This document shows, one piece after another, positions 27,101-42,100 of a DNA stretch of 64,000 bases (the stretch's first letter is position 1; each line of letters opens with the position of its first letter). Source of the DNA: Orthonyx spaldingii (lineage: Eukaryota; Chordata; Aves; Passeriformes; Orthonychidae); contig VZTJ01004198.1 in the NCBI GenBank assembly GCA_013397795.1, forward strand, positions 1,242,606 to 1,306,605, in the 5' to 3' direction. The position numbers and the translations under genes were made by a program. Below the pieces are notes generated by a model, which was given only the letters and a program-made list of their open reading frames with translations, was not told the DNA's origin and ran no database searches.

Positions 27101-30100
27101 AGACAAGGGAATGCCAGGAAGGGAAGCAAAAAATAGCCAAACATTGGAATTGGTAGGTGTGCCTAAGCCTCTCCAGCCACTGTGTGAAAAAAAATCTGAT
27201 CTTGAATGCAATACATATATAAATTCCTAAACTACAGCAATATTTAGAATGCTTCATTCTTGTTTCAATTCGTGTCTTGTTAAAATATTGAGCTAAATAT
27301 TACTGCTGTAATACAAAGCAAAATTTATTGAAAGAACTACGAAAGACATCACTTGAACTCTTTTGTCTAAACCCGCAGCTAAACTGTGCAAAAACTAAAT
27401 TAAGCTCCAAAAAAACCTGTGAGCTAAGGTTGCTTTTTGCATAACCTTTAAGTGTTAATAAACTTATTTTCACACAGTTATGAAGTATGTAAACAGACGT
27501 TCAGATTGTTACATGGACTGTGAGTGATGACATTTTGGACATACCAGCTTAATGTCTAAACCGACTATCCCAAAAAAAGAGTTTTTCTGCAGGATTCTGT
27601 ATAGCTAGATAAAGCTAACACATTTTCAGATGTGTTGAACACTTGTTTCAGGAACGTTTAAAGTGTTCTAGAGAACATATTTTAAATGACATCCCTCTTC
27701 CTAATCTAGACATGGTGTAAGAAGTATATATCAATGCTGTCATTTGAACATTTACAGATTTCCACTAGCTTTCTTCTTGCAGCAGTTGTAACTCAAAATG
27801 CAGTTATCTCACTAATCCGAAGGGAAGAACCAACTTTACTATTGCTTTTATATCTGAATAAAAGAATAAGAGTTTGTATGTGGATAGTTTATTACTAGAC
27901 TACTCTTATTACTGTGGACACAGAGAATGGAAAATAGCAAAATGTAATAAATTCAGCTAGCTGAGACAATCAGTATAAGGTCTAAATTCATTGTTTTTCC
28001 ACCAAAATTTTTAATATTAAATTGTCTCAAGTGTATTAATCAAACCAATGAGGTGTAAAATCTTCTCTTTTGCAAAAAAAGAAAAAAAATCAAAAATAAA
28101 AACAAAAAAACCCCAACCAAACAAAATCCCCAGAAACAAAATCAAACAAAACTCAAAAACAACTCCATATATTAGACATAAGATAGTTCTAATTTTGTAG
28201 GGAGCTTTATTCAGGCAGAAGCACTTTAAGTTATAATATTTGTGGCATACTGGTTGGCACTACTACTAGAAACTACTCTGTGGTACAAAAACTGATTTGC
28301 ATTAAAAGTCAAAAAGCTTTAATCCTAGAGAACCCAGCAAAGGTTAAGTACAAGCACTACATGAGCTTCACACCAACCATACCTATCTAATACATTTCCA
28401 ATTATTTCGTGTGTTTTATTTTCATCTTCCCTCCCACAGAAACTCAGCAGCCCTTTCCCCAAGGAAGGCTCCATAATTTTTAGTTGTGAAGCTTCATTTG
28501 TGGGGTTTTCCCATTAATAGGAAAATAAAAACCTAATCACGCGTGCACTTTGAGCTACCAGTATCCTATAAAATGATTTTAAGAAAACACTAATGGACGA
28601 AGATAAAACATTCACATTTTCAGTTGGGAAAAGGAGGAACAAGACAAAGAAAATATAATTCTGTAAAATGGAAACAAAAACCCCACACCACTGTGGCAAG
28701 AGCTGCCCATCTGATTAAATACAATAAAGAAATGTTCTTGGTACAGCTTTAACAACAAGAGCTACCACACTTCACTTAACCAGGCTTAACAATTCCTTAC
28801 TTCAGAGGTTAACCTGTAACACAAGGAAAATCTAATCAACCAAGCAAAAATGAAGACATAAATAATTTTAGAGTATACAAACTGTCTGGAGTTTTGCCAA
28901 TATAAATAATTAATGTTGCCTCCACAGGAGCCTTTCAAGTCAAAACTGGCAAACAGAACTCTTCAGAAAGAAGTAAATTATATTTTAAAAACAGTAACAG
29001 TGAGACACTGAACAATACTGATATAAATATTTCATAGACATTTCTATTAGAGAATTTGTAAATTATATATTCCCATTGTATCAAAATTGTCCTCAGGACA
29101 TACGACATACTAATCTCATCTGTGAAAACTCTTTTTTTAACCACTTGATTCAGAAATGGAGAAAGTAAAGAAAACTTTACTTTAAATGGGACTCTGGTGA
29201 ATTCCTATTTCTTGGATGTCATTCATGTCTGGAATAATAGACAGAAAGATGACACGAATAGCTGGGATGAGCCTTATTTCTATTTGGTGGTTTCAATATT
29301 ATTTCCCTGTTAATTATATGCAGTTTCTGGACAAACACGCTCAACCCTCCAGCATTTCACAACCCTCTCAGAGGGAGGGCTGCACATCCAGGTGTTGCAC
29401 AGCACCTACACACAGCTGGTGTCCAGATGAAATGCTGCTAAACATTGACAAGTAACACATGCATGGATGCAGAAACGTGAACCAGCAAAACACTAATAAC
29501 ATATTCAAACACTTGATTAAAGTAAATAAGAGCAAGAATATTATGTAATTATTCGGAAACAAGCTCTGCTGCTCTTATAAACTGAAGCTGGAGATTAGAA
29601 TGAGTTTGTTTATAAATTATGTTTACCTAAAATTAACATCTATATGACAAGAACTGAAATACTGCAAAGTATGAACATGTTCAGGGTGAAATCTTGGCCT
29701 GACACGTTATTTACATGAAAACAGTTAAAAGTTTCAAAGCAACTCAGAAGCAGTTCTGAGTACTTTCATGACACAGCAACTCATTGTAAAATTTTCTTTT
29801 CTTTATGGTATATTTGTAGCTGAGCCTGTTGAGCTGAAATAGCACCAGGTTTATACTGAACTGTTTTCATTCAACACCTGGGCTTCACAAAAACAACAAA
29901 GCTGAACAGGCAGTTTCTTTCAGGCTATTTGCACAGAGTAACATAAGAAGTGGATATGCAATAACCTACTTCTTCATGACTCCAAGTTTCCGAGTCACAC
30001 ATACACATGAAATTCTCCTCTTGGATGGCAAATCAATTCCATACGCACATTACTGTTATCACACAATGCAGAAAAATTTTACAAAAGTCAGTTACTACCA

Positions 30101-33100
30101 TATGATTGCTGAGAAAGACAGATGTGTAGAAGACATACCTAATAAAACAATGAAAATAAATCTAATACTTCCTTTACTTGGCAGAATGGTAACTTATAAG
30201 GTTTGTTATATTTAATAAACAAATGAAAAAATTAAGGAGACTCCATTAAAGGAGAAGATAAAGTAGAATTCTATTTTTTAAGTGTTATAATACTTCAAGG
30301 ATCAATATCTGCTTTAATTAATATCTTTGATCACTATTTAAATAAAAGGCATTTAAATTTGAGGTAATCTTTTTAAAGACATATTTGTAAGATCAAGCTT
30401 CAGAGCATTTTTAAATGCTGGAGTATTCCCACATTCACCTGAAAATAAAACCATGTCTAAGGGGAGATTTTCATTGCTTGGTTTTGTTTTGTTTTTAAAT
30501 GTGTTTCATACCACAATCATGGGCCATTTCACTGTTTTGTAGCATTCCCAGTGAACGTCTAGTTAAGATACAGCACCAATTTTTGAGTTTTAGGGGCACA
30601 AGGTTTACTGCAGTACAGGGTGTTTGGCAGAGAAGTTTGTTCTAAACAGAGATGAGGGTTATAAGTTTCTAATATGCATTTATTTTTAGTATCACAATTA
30701 ATACAAGGTACATTTGTATTGAAATGCAACAAAAACACATTACAAAGTGACAAAATCAGTTTAAACAAATTAAAGTCAGCAGGAGCTACATATCTTACTT
30801 TTTTCAAGTACAGTACCACCAGCACAGGTTCCAGCTCCACTAAAATAAAAAAAAAATATTGAAACAAGCTCAGCAAGACGATCTTGCCATCAAAAATACT
30901 TCCAGGAAAGTGAGCAACTGAAGAGAAGTACTAACACAACTCAGAGCTCCTGGGTCACCATCTGAATTTCTCTACAGCAATGACTGCCATCCCAGCAGGG
31001 GAATGTAAACCAGAACCTGAGAAGACATGCTGAAGAGCTATCAAATTTTATCAACCATAATCAAGTTGGCAGAGACAAAGAGGAGTGAAAAAGCAGCCTA
31101 GTTTTTGATAAGTATTAGACTTTTAATTAATATGTTAGAACCTATAGTATAAAACTGTTCAAAACACAGCCATCATGCAGTTGTTAGCATTTTTTATTAG
31201 TTACATTTCTTGACAGCATTAAGTTGCTAGTAAACTGACATGTTTATTTTCATTACTTTTATGTATTTTTTTCTACATTGCCAAGTGAAATCTTCACAAT
31301 TCTAACTTCCTTCCTTGAAACCAAAATATCATTAGTAAGAAAATTCTCCTGAAACCATTTTATTTTCCTTTAGAAACTTCAGGGAAATAAATTACACTGT
31401 TAGACTTTCAAAACACATTGATTCCTTCTGCAAAAGCACAGATTTGTTTGCTAGAATGTTTTATATCACATGTATAATTTTAAAAGACACTAGAAAATTG
31501 CAGACATTCGCAGAAAAAATTCTTCACTAGATGAGATCAAGATCTCTAAACACACTGATCCTTATTTTGACTTTTATTCTGGCAGACAGCTAGTGTTCCC
31601 AGTTCTCCTTTGTTCTTAAAAAGGAAAGATTCCAAAGCAATGGAGATGCAATAGAGGTACATTACACACAACACTTGCTCATCCCTCTAAAAGGCCTGGA
31701 AGATGCAATCTCTGAGAACCACACTAATCTACAACCTTTGTGAACAGCAAAAAGTTGAACATCTATTAAGATGTAGGACCCATGTTATCATACATTTGAT
31801 TTTTGGCTACATATTTTAATATCCAGATAATGCAGGACTGCCCACTATAGCGTGTGGTACCGTTTTACTGAAGCTGTATCACACAATTAGAAACAAGCTG
31901 GAGTCATCTTTACCTTCAGAGGAAGAAACACCAGAGATGCCTCTGGCTGCTCTACAACTTTAACATTTTTATTTGTTTCCACAGAAATAGCCTTATTCTG
32001 CAGTTAGAAACAGGAGTGGAGAGAAAAGATGGCTGCAAGCCCACTGTTTGATGAAGTTCTTGCAGTAAAGGTCTTGAAGTAAGAGCAGATATTTTCCTTT
32101 CCCAGAGAGGAATACAGTTTGATAAATACAACAAGCAGTTTGATTATTTAAGTGACACTGAGGAAAAGGCTAAACTTTAGTTGTAGCAGAATTAACTTCA
32201 TACTGGAACCAGGCTACCCAGAACAACAAGAGAGAACCCAAAAAATGTAATTCATTTGCATAGCTGATTTAAAATTATACTGGATATTATTAAACTCCTC
32301 TGAAGAATACACCTAGCCTGAAGGCTACAGGGATAAACTCTGGTTGAGCTCTTTTCAAGATTTTTCTGCATAATATGTTATTTAGCAGAATACAGTATAT
32401 GGATGTACAATATAGGAACCTCCGCTTGTTCCAGTTATACTACAGTCACCCAGACTGAGAATTTTTCCTGTTTTTCTTGAGAAAAACATCCTGCTTTATT
32501 ACAATTGTTTGTACCATTACTGAGCTATCATGATGCTTATGTGCCTCTAAGCACTGGGGAAAGTAATGGGAAAAACATACAAGAAGTTTATGGTCCAAGT
32601 GACAGAGGTCTCTCAGTGCAAGGTTTGATCTCCTGCTCCCCTGGAACAAACTGTTCCTTGTGAATGTTCTGCCTTCTATCACACACATCAAACGGGAAGT
32701 ACTGTTTCCTATGTGAATTAAAGAGCCTCCAGACAGCTCCTAACAAAGCTGCCTCCCATAATTCTCACTGACAATTCCTCTTTGGGAGATCTCAACAAGG
32801 CTCAAATCTCTGCTGCAGGAATTCCTGCTCAGGTGGGTCTCCACGGGATGGGTGAAGGTATTTATCCAGCTGTGATCCATTTATCCAGAATGAACTCTGT
32901 GAAAAATACTGTTAAGCCCTGGAAGCTGAGGAGCATCACAGAATGAGTTACATGGTGAGATACAAGTGATTTATTACATTAAGGATGTTTGCATTTCCTG
33001 GCCACTCACAAAGAGAGTCTCTAGTACTTGGAAGAGTAGGAGGGGGATGGCCCAAACACATCAGGATTTCTCAAAGTTACACATTTGACTCCCAGGATTA

Positions 33101-36100
33101 TTCAGTGCCTCCTATAAGATCTGCTGACTCAAACAAAACAGTTTGCCCCACAGATGGGGATGGCCATCTTGTGTGCAGCAGCACACACACATTAACCCTC
33201 AGCAAATTCCTGACTCTTAAATGTAGTAGAAAAAATTCTGCTCTGAAGTAGTTATCTAGAAAAGTTGTAAAACAACTTATCCATTTTAATTTTTTTTTTT
33301 TTTTGCAGCTTCCCTCCAAGCACAGCACAACACAGTTTTCTTCACTCAGCACAGCCATCACCATAGCTCAGCCCTGGCCCTGATGCATGGCCAGACCATG
33401 CCATGTTTACCATGACGGACAGCACCTTCACCTTCCCTTACAGCTTCCCCATGTTATGTTGCTCATAACAAAAATATTTCACTTCCACCTTTATCTCCAG
33501 CATGCTGGGGCCATCACACCCATTTCCACCCTTCGTATCCGTGTGTCTCTACACTAAAGAGGGGGACAGTTTGGGTTTATTTCCCCAAATAGGTAAGGTC
33601 CCCACCAGCATTATTCCAACTGTCCCAGGTAAACTGAAACTTGACTAATTCACACTAATTTTAGCACAGATATACAACATTGGTTGTGTCACACTATTTT
33701 CTTTTTAAGTATATTCCTTTTTCAAATGAAGTGATTACAGAAGCTCCCCTTCACCAAGCAATTTACACAACATCAACACATACCATTAGAATACCCTGAT
33801 TTTTATTTTTCTTTTAGGGAACTCAAGTATCTACATATTAACAGCTTTACAAAAAACAAAACTGATTAGCTTTTGTTATTTCTCCTTTGCATATCTATGA
33901 AAACCACTAGACAAAAAGGGCCAGGCATTCACGTGACAACAGAAGACTGCAAACACGTTTAATATTCTTTGTAATATAGCTCAGTTCCTATAACTTCATT
34001 TAGAGTGCCCTACAGAGTTTCTATACTTTGTAGTTTATAACATTTAATCTCTCTCCTGTGAAATCTTGAAGAACAACCTATTCCATAAGTCAACCCAACA
34101 GAATATTATTGACAATGATTTCATGAATAGCTTTGTCCCAAAGGGCATTGGTAGGTAATTTGCAAATCTAATGTACATTTAGTCAGCAGAGGGTTTTCAA
34201 TGCTCACTTACATTCCTACAATGTAGTACAGTGATACGGCCCACCTGAAGCTGAACAAGAGATTTTTTGATTATGTTTTTCATCGATACAAAGCACAGCA
34301 GTTTGCATCAAATTTTAAGATTCAAAAAATAACCTTAAAAGAACAATTAATTACTGTTTTTCACATTCTCCACAAGACTTTGGTAAATAGGTTTTTCTTT
34401 ATTAATAGGTCAGGGGGCTGTTTATTTTAACAATAAATGCAAAAACATTAAACACAGACACAATATTAATTTGAAAAATACAGGATTTTTTTCTTAAAGC
34501 AATAAGCATTTAAAAACTTTGTACTTTGTTTACCTAGATATCATATGCTGAAGAAAAACTACAGGAATTTAAGACACAAGAAGATGTATCTCAAAGAGAG
34601 ATTATTACTGTAGTCCAAATGTTTCAAAGCTAGTTTCCAGATGTAACTGACTTTCTTCATTTAACCTAGGAGTACAGCTCAAAAGAGAAGTCCTGCTACA
34701 AAAGTGTGGGTGGAAGCATCTATAAATAGTCAGAATTGTACATGTTAAAAAGTATCTACTATGCTCTACAGCAGTTTATAAATTAAGTAACAAGCTTGCA
34801 TAATTATTGTGGTTTTGTCATATTGTGGAGATTGTATCACTAACTTTCATTTTACAGCTGGTATAAGAGCATACCTTTGCAGCTAGAAATGAAAATAATA
34901 GCTCCTGCTAAAAACCTAGGACCAGATTAAAAGCTAACTTTCTCCTACTTGGATGTTGACATGAAACTATGAATTAATGACAGAGTTATCAAGGAGCAGA
35001 TATGAGCATACTGACACCTGCAAACACTGCCTGGCATTTACACAGGACCCAATTAAGTTATTTTTAACTGGAGAAGTAAATGTAATATTTAGATTATTGT
35101 AAAATACATACCACTGCCCTCCCCCATTTTGTTCTAAAGATTGATGACCACACTTCATTTAGCAAGGAATAATGCATAATTGTGGTATTCTATCAGTAGG
35201 GGCTGCCTCTGATTACATTCACATACTGCAAACCTACTAGATCAGCACATCAGTGCAGTGGCACCATGAGACATCCCAGTTAAACCCATCCCAGAGAAAT
35301 CCGTGTATCCCAGTTGAGCATCACACCAGCCCCACAGCAGCTTCGAGCAGCCAAGCCAGCTCGATTGCTGTGGGCAGCAGTGCCCTGAAAGATGCACAGA
35401 AACCCAAAGGACCACCACAGGTCCCAGAGCACTCAGCTCCTCAGCACTGCTGCAACATCAACATTGAAACAATGCAGCCTTGTGTCAGGCAGGACTTGGT
35501 TCAGCACTTCTCACTGCAGCAGCAGTACCACACACCTACAGAAAGTGTTACTGCACCACTAGAAATATTTCATTGCAGTTACCTCAATGCCACTGCAGAC
35601 TTACAGAATGAAGAATTTCAAAATCAGAAGCTAATGCAAATATTTGGGGTTTGGCTCACTTGAAAATTCTAGCAGCACTGTAGGCATATTAGCACAAATT
35701 TAAAGAGATTAGTGACCCGTTTTGATCAAATTTTTCAAGAGTATTTAAATCCTGTGTAAGCACATAAATGTGAATGATTTCTAAAATAAATAAGGAATGT
35801 CAGCAGCTACATATCAAGTTTTTTGATAATCCAGACTCTGTACTGAGATAGCCAAGAGCAGATTTCTCATCAGCCTTTACAAGGAAAAGAGTCCTTCATG
35901 TACAATGGCAGGAGAAAAAATTAAACAAAAAATGTTTTGTTTCAACCCATTTGGCATAGCAGACAGAGGAATGAAAGCTTTTTGACATCATTACCAGACC
36001 ATTCACTTAGACTGGGTCTATGATATTCCCTAAATACTTAAAATCAAAACCTGGTGGTTGTGAAAATCTTGTTTTCTCCAAGTCATTCTACAAATGAAAA

Positions 36101-39100
36101 ATTATCATTGGGAAGTTTCCCCAATGAAGTGCTTACCAATTCCAACACTATTTTCACATAACATATTGAAGACCATTCCACAATCAGATTCAAGTTATTT
36201 CACCTTCCTATTACCCAATTTCTCCTTCATCTGTGTTGCCATCACTAAAACACTTTTACTGCTTGAAAAAATATTCATCACTCCCCTCGGTTATGCCTTC
36301 ATGTGCCTGCACTTACCTCCACTCCCACTGCACAAAGCACAGAAAATTAGTTTAATTAATCTTCATGACTGTTTCTAAAATTTAGTAGGTTTTCTTCCTG
36401 TTCTCTGAATTAGCTTGGAATTGATGTCTGAGAAATCAAATATCTGCTCAGTATGTTGTAAGTGCTGTCCCAAATTAAAAACTTCAAAGTATTTAATGTA
36501 CTACATAGAAAATATTATTCTGAAATGTAAGTTACAGGTTATTACCAGGATTTCAATGGACAACCCATTCACATAGGTGAATGAAATGGGTGGAAAAAGA
36601 GAATATGCTGTTTGTAAGTATGAGTAGTTGAGAATAGAGCTTTTCTGCTAATTTAAGCTAATTTTCTGCTCTTTTTATATATATTTAAATACATTTTTAA
36701 TATACATATACACATAAGCACGTGTAAAATGCACTGCTGCAAACAAGTTGAAAGATTGACTGTTGAAGAAAGACTTATTTTAATGGAAAAACCTTGAAGA
36801 GCACCCTTGGATATTTCAATTAAGTTTCTACTTGAAAGGCAGAGAGGAAAGATGGAACCTGAAAACTAGAATATAGGGAAGATTTTCTAGGATCTATGAG
36901 GAGTTTTCTTTGGTTGCAGTGTAAGCTATCTTGGGTTGTGGAATGCTCTCTGCCAAGAAAAAACATCCTTAGAGGAAAGCATCCAGAGCATAAGTGCTAT
37001 GACTGAAAAAACCCTTCTGGTATTATCCTAAGCCATATTTCTCTGGCTGAAGATGTCAACACACCTTTGTAACACCTGATGATGGATCTAGCCTGCCAGT
37101 TTAATTTGCTACTGCTTCTCTTTTCTGGTGCTGCCAAGAGATAAAAAAATCAACTGCTTGCTTTTCTGAAAAAGAAAAAATATTAGTGTATTGTACACAC
37201 CATGGTTCAGGTGTTAAAAACAGTGCCCAGCAGTAGCAGAGCAAATGGAATGAAATAACTGATTCTCCGTGCTGCAGTGGGACAGGTCAAGAGCACAGAG
37301 GGCCTAAGCAACTGCAACACTTTCAGAACAATTTAAGCAAAATCTGGATTTTATACTGAGAAACCTTCAGAAGCAAAATACATTTTTCACAGTAGGTAAG
37401 AGATTCCAGAAACATAAGTACTACCTTGAGTAATTATTGTTAATTAACTAGTGATGAGGCACTATTTCCAAATGTGACATTTAAAGCACGTAATGTGATT
37501 GTGAATATTCACAAAGATAATTAAGTTCATCTGCTTCAAGTCCTTTATTCCAGCACATCTGAAAACACCTCTTAAACATCATTAGACCTGTAATCAAGTA
37601 TTTTGTTGCTCAGGAAAATTGCATACCTTTGCTTACCTGCTAATATTGGGATATGTGTTCAAATGCCAGTGCATGGCTTTTGATAAGAAACTCTCCTTCA
37701 GGCAAACACTGAGAAAAAAAAAAACACTAATTCTGATTGTTTTCTCAGATGGGACCATTAAAAATTAATTCCTCACACCATCAGATCAAAATAAAACCAA
37801 AAATTTCTGCATTTCCTAACTGAACTCAAGATCACAAGACTGATGTGAGGGTTACTTGACTGAAAATATTCATTATCAAAGGTACCCCCAATGCACATAC
37901 CAAGGATACTATTCACGTTAGGTTTCTTCCATCTTGTTAGAGCTAGGTCCATTTCTCTACAAAAAGTAAAATGCAACCAAATTCAGGGATGAAATACAAT
38001 GTATAACGTAAAAATGTGAAAATCAGAAAAGGCATTGACCTGATTCTGTTGGAAAAAAAGTTTTAACTGTTACTGTCTTCAGAGATGGAAGGAGTCTTTG
38101 ATCATCAATCCTGATCTTGGTCTTGATCAAGACCTTCTTGGAGAAATAAACTCTGAAAATAGGAAAAAAATGACCCCAAGAACAGGATGTCAAAAGAGTC
38201 ATGACTTGATGTTTTGTCCTTTGTTCTTTTAAGAGTAAAGACAGCTTCTTTCCACTAGAAAAGTGATTAATGAATAATGTGCTCCAAGATGGAGAAAAAA
38301 CATTTAGACAGCATTCTACAGGACACAAGGTTAAGTTTACTCTACTGCTCTCCAATTATTTGACATAGAGGATTTTTAATCAGTCAAAATAACAGTGTGA
38401 ATAATTATGTGCTCTAAGGATGTCCTGCTGGTCTGTATCTCTCAGCTCAGTTTGAATAGCAGTTTTATTCTATACCAGAAAACTCTTTCCTGATAAAACC
38501 TTTATCAAGGATTATGTTTGAAGAGAAAAATAAGGCAAAATCTTTCTAAAAAAAGAAAAATGAAATGTTCTTAAGGTGCCAAGAAACTCCTGACCTTGTC
38601 TAAAAGCCAGTTCCTGCTGCTGCCTGGCTGTGTTCAGTGTAGATTTACTGTTCTGCTTCAAAGCCCATCCCAGGCACTGGCAATGCTGACTGCCAGGAGA
38701 ACAGAGGGGATGAGACACTCTGTGCCACAGGTCAGTAACCCCAGTCAGCATCCTGCTCACACCAGCAGCCAGCTGGGCTTCACTCAGGAGGGTGTCATCC
38801 TCCAGGGAAGTGCTGGCCCATTTCTCAGCAGTGACAGGAGAACACCTGACCCCAAATATGGCACACATCTCATACAACCAATTCCAGGTTTGGGAAGAAC
38901 CTCCTCAAGAGATCCACATGTTACCCACCTCCCCCAATATTTGTTTTCTTAAGACATAAATAGACTGAGAAAGCAAGAAGAAAAAAAATGTTTTACAGTC
39001 TCTGGAGATGAACACCAGTGAGAATTAAAACCATGCCACTGTACTCCTACTAAAGACACAAGTTCAGATAAAAGTGATCTTCAACCAAATTAATTAATAA

Positions 39101-42100
39101 AATCATAATTGTAGTTCTCTTCCAAGTGCTCACAGCATGTTTCAGAGAAAATCAACCTGTGCAGGCTTATCCAAAAGAAGAAACACAAGAGCAGAGTAAA
39201 ACTTACAATAGATCTTCCTTTCCCTTTCATTATTCTGTGCAAGAACACTAAAAATACTGTTGAAACACCTTCTTACAGTCATTTAGTAGTCACTTTTGGC
39301 AAGTTTCATGAGAAATTATTCTGTTCCCATATAAAGTGGTCAGCAAAATAAAATAGGCTGTGGGAGGTTACACTAAACTAAATTCTACTATATTAACATT
39401 ACTACCACCAAACATAATAGGTCAGCCCTAAGACAAGCCAGGTTGCCAAACCAGCATTAACTGAAGGCCAACTGCTACAGTGCACATCCTCAAAATGCTG
39501 TTTTCTCAAATCATTCTAAAATCCAAATTAAGTATCCTCTGAATTATTGCAGAGATTTGTACTAAAGAAGCCTAGAAATTAACACCCTATGTATTCGTAC
39601 AAATGAAACATCAGAAATTCTCATCTAAAACATCAAATAAAATCTCAAGAACAGTGGAGCAAAGTCAGACCAAACAGCAAGATTCACACCAACAGAGACT
39701 TCATTTGATGTTTTAGTCATCTGTACCAATCAATCTTTTTTAGCTAATTCCCACTATTTACAAGAGAGACAGGCTTACCAAATGCTGAGTAACATGGCAA
39801 GCTGACAAGGGAAGAAAAGAGAGAAAATAGGAGAAAGAAAAGACAACTACTATTTTTCACTCTGAAGACGGGCAACCTTTACATTATAAGCAATGCTCAC
39901 AAAAAAAAAAAAAAAAAAAAAAGCAATTTGTAAATAAGTGTATATACCCAGTAAAGGATATTTAAAATCATCAGTTATTGAAGACTCTATCCTTCTCAAG
40001 AGCAAAGTGTTTCTGCCATGCCATCAATTGTCATCGTTTAACACAGTGTGTTCTTTATTGTGCAGAAAGATTCTGGGATAACTATACCTGAAGCTAATCA
40101 CAAGTTTTCCATAAACCACTGACTCCAAGGAATATGCTCATATAGATCACATTCTCAGCCTGCTAAAAGTTACCAGCGTGACTGGGTTTTCCTGAAGCCA
40201 CAAAACAGCAATTGTACATTCATGCTGGGCCGACAGTGCAAGAGAGTAACTTCCCACACACACCAAAACAAAGTGAAGAATTCCCATCTAGTTTGCAGTT
40301 AACTTTTAAGTGTTTGGTGACTAATCATTGTACTACAGCTAACCCTGGGGATTTTCTTCAAATGGCAAGTTTCTGGAAAACGCAGAAGTGAAAAGAAGTT
40401 ACAATATACTTATAATTCAGCTAGTGATTCAAGCTATCGTTTGTTCTAGAATATGAAAAATCAGAATTAACTTAGCATAAGACAATGCTAAGTATAGCAA
40501 AGGTACTTAAATCTCCACCCCTGCTGTACACTACACATCCACAAAATTTACTTCACATAAATTAGCTACTTCACACACAGCAGGAGGCATATTTGGGATG
40601 ACACAGTCCAAGCAGAGCAGTTTGATGCACATATTCAAGTAATTCAAGAGAAACACACATTTAATGACAAGTAGCTATTAAGAATTACTTTTAAACCACT
40701 AAATTTCCTACTGCTGCCCCTATATGGGAGAAGAACATGGCATAAATTTGGCAGCTTCTCATTAACTTCAGAATGCAGTGTAGTGTGTGTAGTAGTGTGT
40801 AAAGAACAAAACAAGTGTGTTCACAACACCTAAAAGCACAAACCCAGCAGTGGTTACTAGCAGACAGTATTTGTGCCCAGAAAACACTTCAGCAATCAAG
40901 ATCTTACCAGCAGGCAAAGGAGAAGAACTTCAAATGTATTGCAGCTCTTCAGGAGATAATTAGCTAAATTACTATAGCCATTTATTAAATAATCTGCTTT
41001 CCCCTTCACCTCTATGAATCATATTCATTAGCATCAATCACTTCCTCAAGTCACAAACATTTATGTGCTATTAAAAGTGGGAATTCCTCACAAGTGTTAG
41101 ACACCTCAATTTCAGACTTAGGGCACTTTGGAGGTAAATTGCCTTAAGTATCCTCAATTCCTGCACGTAAGGAAGGACTGGCTACTTTCACAAGCATATC
41201 CCACAGACACTTGCATCCCACAGATTTTGAACATCCACTACTGGCATATGAAGCACTGTTCTATTCAAAACACAAGTAGAGTCTTAGCAACTGCACTCCC
41301 AGCTTCTGAAACAATTTGTGTCTGCTTGCTGCTGACCTGTGACATATCTGAAAACAAGAAGGAGACAACCACCAGTGACCAACTCCTTTTAGTTGTTTGG
41401 GGTTTTTTTCTTAAGCTTCAGTTAAAATAGTAGCTATCAAAATTCAAACCATATCTGTTTGCACTGTACCTCAATACTATTCATACTTTTTAAATAAAAA
41501 ACTGCCAATCAGGTAAGGCCACTCATGTACTTTACAGCTTTGTATTGATATATATACATATATCAGATACCATCAGACACCATCTTCTTCACACAGTCAA
41601 TAAAACAAGTAAGTACAAACAAAAAGGAGCAATTTAACCTGTCTCGTTCTTGCACGTTATCCACTGGGAGCTCCTGGACAGCAGGGACAACAGCTATGGA
41701 CAAGTTCTGGTGACCCAGCCATCAGATGAGTGGTGGCAGCTTGTCAGCACAAGAGAGCTGGACACTGCCAACTGTGCACCCGCTGATGGCGGATTTGTGC
41801 AGTGACACAGAGTAACACGCTCCTACAGCAGGTCTAAAAATAGTGGTAGAGAGTTGTACTTAGCGAGTGATTTCTACTCGGAAGAAATTACCTAATCCAA
41901 ACTTACAGGCAAATTCTGTCCATCCACAATGTTAACCAGGTGGTTTTCTTATTTTAAGAAGTAGTTTTTGTAGTCTTACTGCCCACCCTGATTTGAAGTA
42001 ATGTCTGAGAGGCAGTACACAGTTAGTGATTTAGAATAGCTATCTGAAAACCCGACCTGTAATGACTCTTGCATTTATCAGTCAGCCTGGGCTAGTTACA

